From contig JAFOIS010000159.1 of the NCBI GenBank assembly GCA_017420605.1, positions 1 through 9,724 of the forward strand: a stretch of DNA of 9,724 nucleotides, in the 5' to 3' direction. Position numbers and translations under genes: made by a program. The notes beneath the pieces are model-generated. The model ran no database searches and was not told where the DNA came from. It was given only the letters and a program-made list of their open reading frames with translations. Of this stretch, positions 6,514 through 9,724 are shown one piece after another; within the stretch, counting starts at the first letter, position 1, and each line of letters opens with the position of its first letter. The stretch is from Lachnospiraceae bacterium (GTDB taxonomy: Bacteria; Bacillota; Clostridia; Lachnospirales; Lachnospiraceae).

Positions 6514-7416
6514 TCAGCCCTTATAATCCGTCCGTTCCTCGATCTCCGTCTCCGTCGCGGAAAGGGATGCGCGGCGCAGGAGCAGTTCGCCTTCGTCCGC
6601 CGTGCCGAGCCACTCCCTGTGATCCGACAGCGGAAGCAGCGTCCCCACTTCGGGGCTGTTCAGGACAAACGCCTCTGCATACGGCAGACATACCTTCTGG
6701 CCGAAGTTGCCGTTCCAGTATTCGGTCGTTTTCTTAGCGTATCCCTTAAGATCGTACTTCTGGCTCTTCATCGTATTGACCGCTTTGACCTTCAGGTCCG
6801 CGCAGTCGGAAATATCCACGTAATACTGCGCGTATGCCTGTCTCGTGTAGCCGAGCGCGCTGCCGGGGAAGACGTCATCCGGGCAAAGCATGAAGAAGAT
6901 CTGCGAAAGCCGGCAGGCTGGATTGCGGTCTTCGAAGTTGACGCCGCTCGCCGCGGTGATCGCCGCCATGGCAAGCTGACCCGTTACCGCGTGGTGGTTG
7001 CTGAACATATCGCCCTGGTACGGCCAGTGCGTGATCACGACGTTCGGCTGCACCTCCCGCATCAGCTTCGCAAGCTTGGTGATCATCGCCGGACTCACCG
7101 TCAGGATCTCGTCGTCGTAATCGAGGAACCGGATGTCTTTGATCCCGAACAGGCCGCAGGCCTCGACCGCCTCTTTGTACTTGACCTTCTGGCGTTCCGC
7201 AATAAGCTTCTGTACTTCTTCCTCCGTGAACTGGCCGACTTTATGGCGGAAGACGTCGCTGATGACCTCGTCGTGAATCCGGAGGCCCTGCGTGATGGAA
7301 ACACAGGTCACTGCGTCACCGTTGTCGATATGATGCTTCAGCGTTCCCCCGCAGTGATCGAACATATCCGCCGGATGCCCGGCCACCACCAGTATCCTCA
7401 TTCTGTTTCTTTCCAT
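6514..7416 (-). CDS. PIG-L/LmbE family deacetylase-like protein with HPAD instead of HPDD
   Basis: 300 residues. The start ATG at 7414-7416 has AAAGGAG seven bases upstream; the open frame extends further but through a GC-rich repeat tract with no ribosome site. There is no signal peptide, so it is cytoplasmic. The Rossmann-like PIG-L fold starts MRILVVAGHPADMFDHCGGT: His14 and Asp17 match zinc ligands, and Gly23-Gly24 match the conserved GG. The third ligand would be His141 or His142 in SNHHAV. The family removes acetyl groups from N-acetylglucosamine-type substrates such as GlcNAc-PI, mycothiol or bacillithiol precursors and chitooligosaccharides. Asp at position 16, the general base in MshB, is Ala here, so activity may differ or need another base. 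It is divergent from the Asp-box protein and upstream of the importer operon, with 183 bases between. Confidence 0.9.
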   Translation of the reverse strand: MERNRMRILVVAGHPADMFDHCGGTLKHHIDNGDAVTCVSITQGLRIHDEVISDVFRHKVGQFTEEEVQKLIAERQKVKYKEAVEACGLFGIKDIRFLDYDDEILTVSPAMITKLAKLMREVQPNVVITHWPYQGDMFSNHHAVTGQLAMAAITAASGVNFEDRNPACRLSQIFFMLCPDDVFPGSALGYTRQAYAQYYVDISDCADLKVKAVNTMKSQKYDLKGYAKKTTEYWNGNFGQKVCLPYAEAFVLNSPEVGTLLPLSDHREWLGTADEGELLLRRASLSATETEIEERTDYKG

Positions 7417-7674
7417 TGCGCTTCTCCTTTGCCTTGTGCGTTCCGGTGTGTTTCCCGCGCCGTTCCCCGGACCGCCGCGCTGCCGCCTGCCGCCCGCCTT
7501 GGCCGTGCCGCCTGCCGCCGTTTTCCGCCGCGCATGCCGGGGAACTTCCATAACTGATATATAGCACGGCTGCGGGCATGCATGCAACGAATTTGCCTGT
7601 TGCGGACTGCGGTGCCCGCCCTGTATACTGCAGATAGAAGAGCATATGACCGCCTCGGGTCAGAAGGAGGATCC
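7417..7674. promoter_or_regulatory. Divergent control region between the PIG-L and Asp-box genes
   Basis: This 258-base gap serves two divergent genes. For the plus strand, TATACT at 7624-7629 is a plausible -10 with a weak TTGCGG at 7600-7605 (18-base spacing), and the ribosome site AGAAGGAGG ends five bases before the ATG. For the minus strand, TATATA around 7557-7562 may be a -10. A 10-base palindrome GCATGCATGC sits at 7576-7585 between them. The TTCACAT half-site of the importer promoter is not found here. Confidence 0.45.
7481..7519. repeat. GC-rich direct repeat in the PIG-L leader
   Basis: TGCCGCCTGCCGCC occurs at 7481-7494 and again at 7506-7519, a period of 25 bases, inside a tract made almost wholly of CCG-type triplets. 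It lies upstream of the chosen PIG-L start. It looks like slippage-prone non-coding leader rather than protein; translated, it gives low-complexity Gly/Arg/Ala. Confidence 0.6.
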
Positions 7675-8859
7675 ATGAAAAAAGCAGAGATCATTCTTGA
7701 CGAACCTTCCATTATCGCGCAGGCCGATCCCTCCATCCGCCGCTGGGGACCGTTCCAGTTCCCGTCCATCGAACGGCTTGCGGACGGGCGTCTTCACTGC
7801 AGATACCATATCGAGGACGACACCGCCGCCGCCTACGGCAAGGCGCCCGGCAACGCCGTTTCCCCGGATGAAGGAAAGACCTGGGAACCGTCCGGCCTCG
7901 CGGCGCGGCAAGGCCTCCTCCTTCCGAACGGCGACCGCATCTCGGCTGCCAACATGACCGCCGCCGTTCCGGAGAAATCGGAGCTGCCTCCGAAACGGAT
8001 CTGCGAGACGCTCCTCAATTCCGGCCGCGTTTCCTGCTACGACCCGGACGAGATCCCGGCCCGGTACGGCGGATATTACCTTGCCCGCAGAAAGGCCGGC
8101 ACGGATGAGTGGGTCAACGAGCGGCACGACTTCCACATCCCCTTCTCCGTACGGATCTATTATCACAACGCGGGCGGGCTCCTGCCATACCGGGGTTTCT
8201 CCCGCATCCGGCTCGCGCCGGACGCAACGGTCTGGGGACTCATTTACGAATACACCTGGTATGAAGGCAACGCCCGCATGGCCGCCAGTTTCGTGACCTC
8301 CGACGACAACGGTTACCACTGGAGCTTCCGCAGCACGATCTTCTATAAGCCGGACTTTGAGGACCGGTACTGGGCGACGCGCACGGGTTATACCGAACCC
8401 GATATCGCTTTTCTGCCCGACGGCTCCCTGGCCTGCCTGCTGCGCACGGACGACAGCTTCCACCAGGGACCGAGCTATATCTGCTACAGCATCGACGGAG
8501 GATATACCTGGACAGACCCGGTCCGTTTCGACGATCTCGGCGTCTGGCCGTGCTTCCTTTCCCTGAAATGCGGCGTGACGCTGGCCGGCTACGGACGCCC
8601 GGGCCTTTTCCTCCGCGCATCCGCCGATCCGGCCGGAAAGGAATGGAGCGGCCGCACGACAGTCGTTCCGGTCACCGTTTCCTCCGAGGTGCTGCACCTT
8701 TGGGGCGAGCAGGATACGACCTGCTCGTACTGCGACATGATGGCGCTCTCCGACGACACTTTCTATCTCGTCTACTCCGATTTCAACGTCCCGAACGCGG
8801 ACGGGGCGCCGTGCAAGACGATCCTCGGAAGACGGGGCACCGTGAGGATCGTTGAATAA
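7675..8859 (+). CDS. Cytoplasmic Asp-box (BNR) beta-propeller, sialidase-fold protein
   Basis: 394 residues. ATG at 7675 follows AGAAGGAGG five bases upstream. No signal peptide, so it should act on an imported substrate. Three perfect Asp boxes (SxDxGxxW) are at residues 63-70, 209-216 and 272-279, the mark of a six-bladed sialidase-type propeller. Other sialidase-like landmarks are GYTEPDIAFLPDGSLACLLRT at 238-258 (Glu241, Arg257), GRPGLFLR at 307-314, and SYCDMMALSDDTFYLVYSD at 351-369. The first arginine motif, FRIP in true sialidases, appears as FQFP at 27-30, so the carboxylate-binding Arg triad seems incomplete. A sialic-acid hydrolase is therefore doubtful; another glycosidase, lyase or epimerase-type use of the fold is possible. 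It is followed after 66 bases by the YesL-like gene and is divergent from the PIG-L gene. Confidence 0.85.
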   Translation: MKKAEIILDEPSIIAQADPSIRRWGPFQFPSIERLADGRLHCRYHIEDDTAAAYGKAPGNAVSPDEGKTWEPSGLAARQGLLLPNGDRISAANMTAAVPEKSELPPKRICETLLNSGRVSCYDPDEIPARYGGYYLARRKAGTDEWVNERHDFHIPFSVRIYYHNAGGLLPYRGFSRIRLAPDATVWGLIYEYTWYEGNARMAASFVTSDDNGYHWSFRSTIFYKPDFEDRYWATRTGYTEPDIAFLPDGSLACLLRTDDSFHQGPSYICYSIDGGYTWTDPVRFDDLGVWPCFLSLKCGVTLAGYGRPGLFLRASADPAGKEWSGRTTVVPVTVSSEVLHLWGEQDTTCSYCDMMALSDDTFYLVYSDFNVPNADGAPCKTILGRRGTVRIVE

Positions 8860-8878
8860 GGCCGCAGAATACGACGCA

Positions 8879-8904
8879 CGCCCGGGAGCCCCGGCACCCG
8901 GGCG
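8879..8904 (+). promoter_or_regulatory. Stem-loop between the Asp-box and YesL-like genes
   Basis: CGCCCGGG (8879-8886) pairs with CCCGGGCG (8897-8904) to give an 8-bp GC stem with a 10-base loop. It begins 19 bases after the Asp-box stop codon and ends 21 bases before the next start. There is no T-run after it, so it is more likely an intercistronic processing or stabilising element than a terminator. Confidence 0.5.
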
Positions 8905-8925
8905 CATGGACAAAAGAAGGTTACC

Positions 8926-9639
8926 GTGAAAAAACAGAAGATCCGCCGGAGCAAATATTCCTTCCAACGGCCGCCCGAACCCGAGCGGTTCGACCCGGTA
9001 CCGCCGAAAGGAGGCACCGCGCGGTATTTCTTTCTCCTGAAAAACTACTGGTGGAAGCTGATCGGGCTCAATCTCATTTACACCGTCTTCTGCATCCCGA
9101 TGTTTACGATCCCGGCCGCAACCGCCGGCCTTATGCGCGTGCTCACGGAGCTCTGGACAAAGGGCTACAGCTTTTTCTGGGATGATTTCATCGACGAGTT
9201 CAGACAGGAATTCCCGATGCGGATGCTGCTCTGGTTCGGCCTGCAGTGCGTCCCCACCGCACTATGGTTTATCGGAAATAAAACCGGGAGCATTACGGTC
9301 GCGTTCTGGCTGCCGCTGCTTGTCGAAGGCCTGCTGATCCTTTTCGACGGCTACTGGTTCGTGCAGCTCGCGCACCTTACGGCGCCCTCGTTTACCGCGT
9401 TCAAAAATGCCTTTCTCATGATCTTCATCAATGCAAAAGAGACCGGGCTCCTGGTCCTTGTCTCGGCGCTTTTCTACGGCGCCGCCTACCTTCTTGCCCC
9501 GGTCTCTTATGTGCTCGCCGCCTTCTGCGGCTTTGTTCTTGAAAACCTTGCGGTCTGCGCGATCGTCATGCCTGCGGTCACAAAGTACCTTGTGAAACCG
9601 GAAAGCACAACCGATCCCGATACGCCGGCTGCGCCGTAA
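8926..9639 (+). CDS. YesL/DUF624 family membrane protein
   Basis: 237 residues, close to the usual YesL length. The start is GTG at 8926 with AGAAGG five bases upstream; the nearby ATG at 8906 is out of frame. A basic, proline-rich tail (1-40) precedes membrane segments at about 43-65, 98-117, 123-147, 172-191 and 194-220. The N-terminal segment FFLLKNYWWKLIGLNLIYT followed by IPAATAGLMRVL is typical of the DUF624 family, whose members sit next to CUT1 sugar importers and two-component sugar regulators, as yesL does in the Bacillus subtilis rhamnogalacturonan locus. Their biochemical role is not established; a helper of sugar uptake or sensing has been proposed from context. It is probably co-transcribed with the Asp-box gene and ends 25 bases before a convergent gene. 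Confidence 0.88.
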   Translation: MKKQKIRRSKYSFQRPPEPERFDPVPPKGGTARYFFLLKNYWWKLIGLNLIYTVFCIPMFTIPAATAGLMRVLTELWTKGYSFFWDDFIDEFRQEFPMRMLLWFGLQCVPTALWFIGNKTGSITVAFWLPLLVEGLLILFDGYWFVQLAHLTAPSFTAFKNAFLMIFINAKETGLLVLVSALFYGAAYLLAPVSYVLAAFCGFVLENLAVCAIVMPAVTKYLVKPESTTDPDTPAAP

Positions 9640-9664
9640 GACGCTTCCGCCGTCCGGATGGGGA

Positions 9665-9724
9665 TCACTCCCTTACATACGTCCCCTCGATCAGCCGTAT
9701 CCCGTCGTTCCCGGAAATGTAATA
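9665..9724 (-). CDS. C-terminus of an unidentified convergent gene
   Basis: A minus-strand frame open at the right edge ends in TGA at 9665-9667. The 19 visible residues are YYISGNDGIRLIEGTYVRE. Codon use resembles the neighbouring genes. It would converge on the YesL-like gene with a 25-base gap and no clear terminator between. The fragment is too short to assign; a glycoside hydrolase end is conceivable from the locus but not shown. Confidence 0.45.
   Translation of the reverse strand, partial: YYISGNDGIRLIEGTYVRE

Noticed and set aside
6448..7557. Plus-strand open frame opposite the PIG-L gene
   Set aside because: It is antisense to a recognised fold and is not compatible with the promoter region it would begin in.
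7417..7587. 57-residue N-terminal extension of the PIG-L protein from an upstream ATG
   Set aside because: The extension is a Gly/Arg/Ala low-complexity translation of a GC repeat, while the ATG at 7414-7416 has AAAGGAG at proper spacing and gives the normal family N-terminus.
7660..8967. Long minus-strand open frame opposite the Asp-box gene
   Set aside because: The plus strand carries three Asp boxes and a strong ribosome site; the antisense product is low-complexity Arg/Gly/Ala/Val without known motifs.
9640..9672. Bidirectional terminator between the YesL-like gene and the convergent partial gene
   Set aside because: Only a 4-bp GGGA/TCCC stem at 9661-9672 is present, without T-runs.

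Overview
The window looks like a chromosomal carbohydrate-use locus from a GC-rich, gut-type member of the Clostridia (Lachnospiraceae or Oscillospiraceae-like). The reasons are strong AGGAGG-type ribosome sites, a lipoprotein solute-binding protein with an Ala/Ser/Glu-rich linker, a CUT1 sugar importer without its own ATPase, a YesL/DUF624 protein, and a secreted CHAP protein with a GBS_Bsp-like domain. The organism is inferred from style only; no rRNA or marker gene is present.

Layout. The left two thirds is on the minus strand, read right to left: a PIG-L family deacetylase (6514-7416), then a strong promoter with TTCACAT-type operator repeats (6363-6474), a solute-binding lipoprotein (4858-6330), a stem-loop, two permeases (3837-4775 and 2966-3826), a transglutaminase-like secreted protein whose GTG start overlaps the permease stop codon (1398-2966), and a secreted CHAP/GBS_Bsp/Ig-like protein that runs off the left edge (1-1300). 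The right third is on the plus strand, divergent from the deacetylase: a cytoplasmic sialidase-fold (Asp-box) protein (7675-8859) and a YesL/DUF624 membrane protein (8926-9639). The last 60 bases hold the C-terminus of an unidentified minus-strand gene.

How it may work together (inference): the lipoprotein and two permeases import an oligosaccharide, powered by an ATPase encoded elsewhere. In the cytoplasm the Asp-box propeller and the PIG-L protein would act on an acetylated or otherwise modified sugar. Both enzymes depart from their family's canonical catalytic motif: the PIG-L protein has HPAD instead of HPDD, and the propeller has FQFP where sialidases have FRIP. The substrate therefore cannot be read from homology. 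The transglutaminase-like and CHAP proteins are extracytoplasmic, and at least the first is translationally coupled to the importer. No transcription regulator, ABC ATPase, mobile element, CRISPR array or RNA gene is seen in the window.
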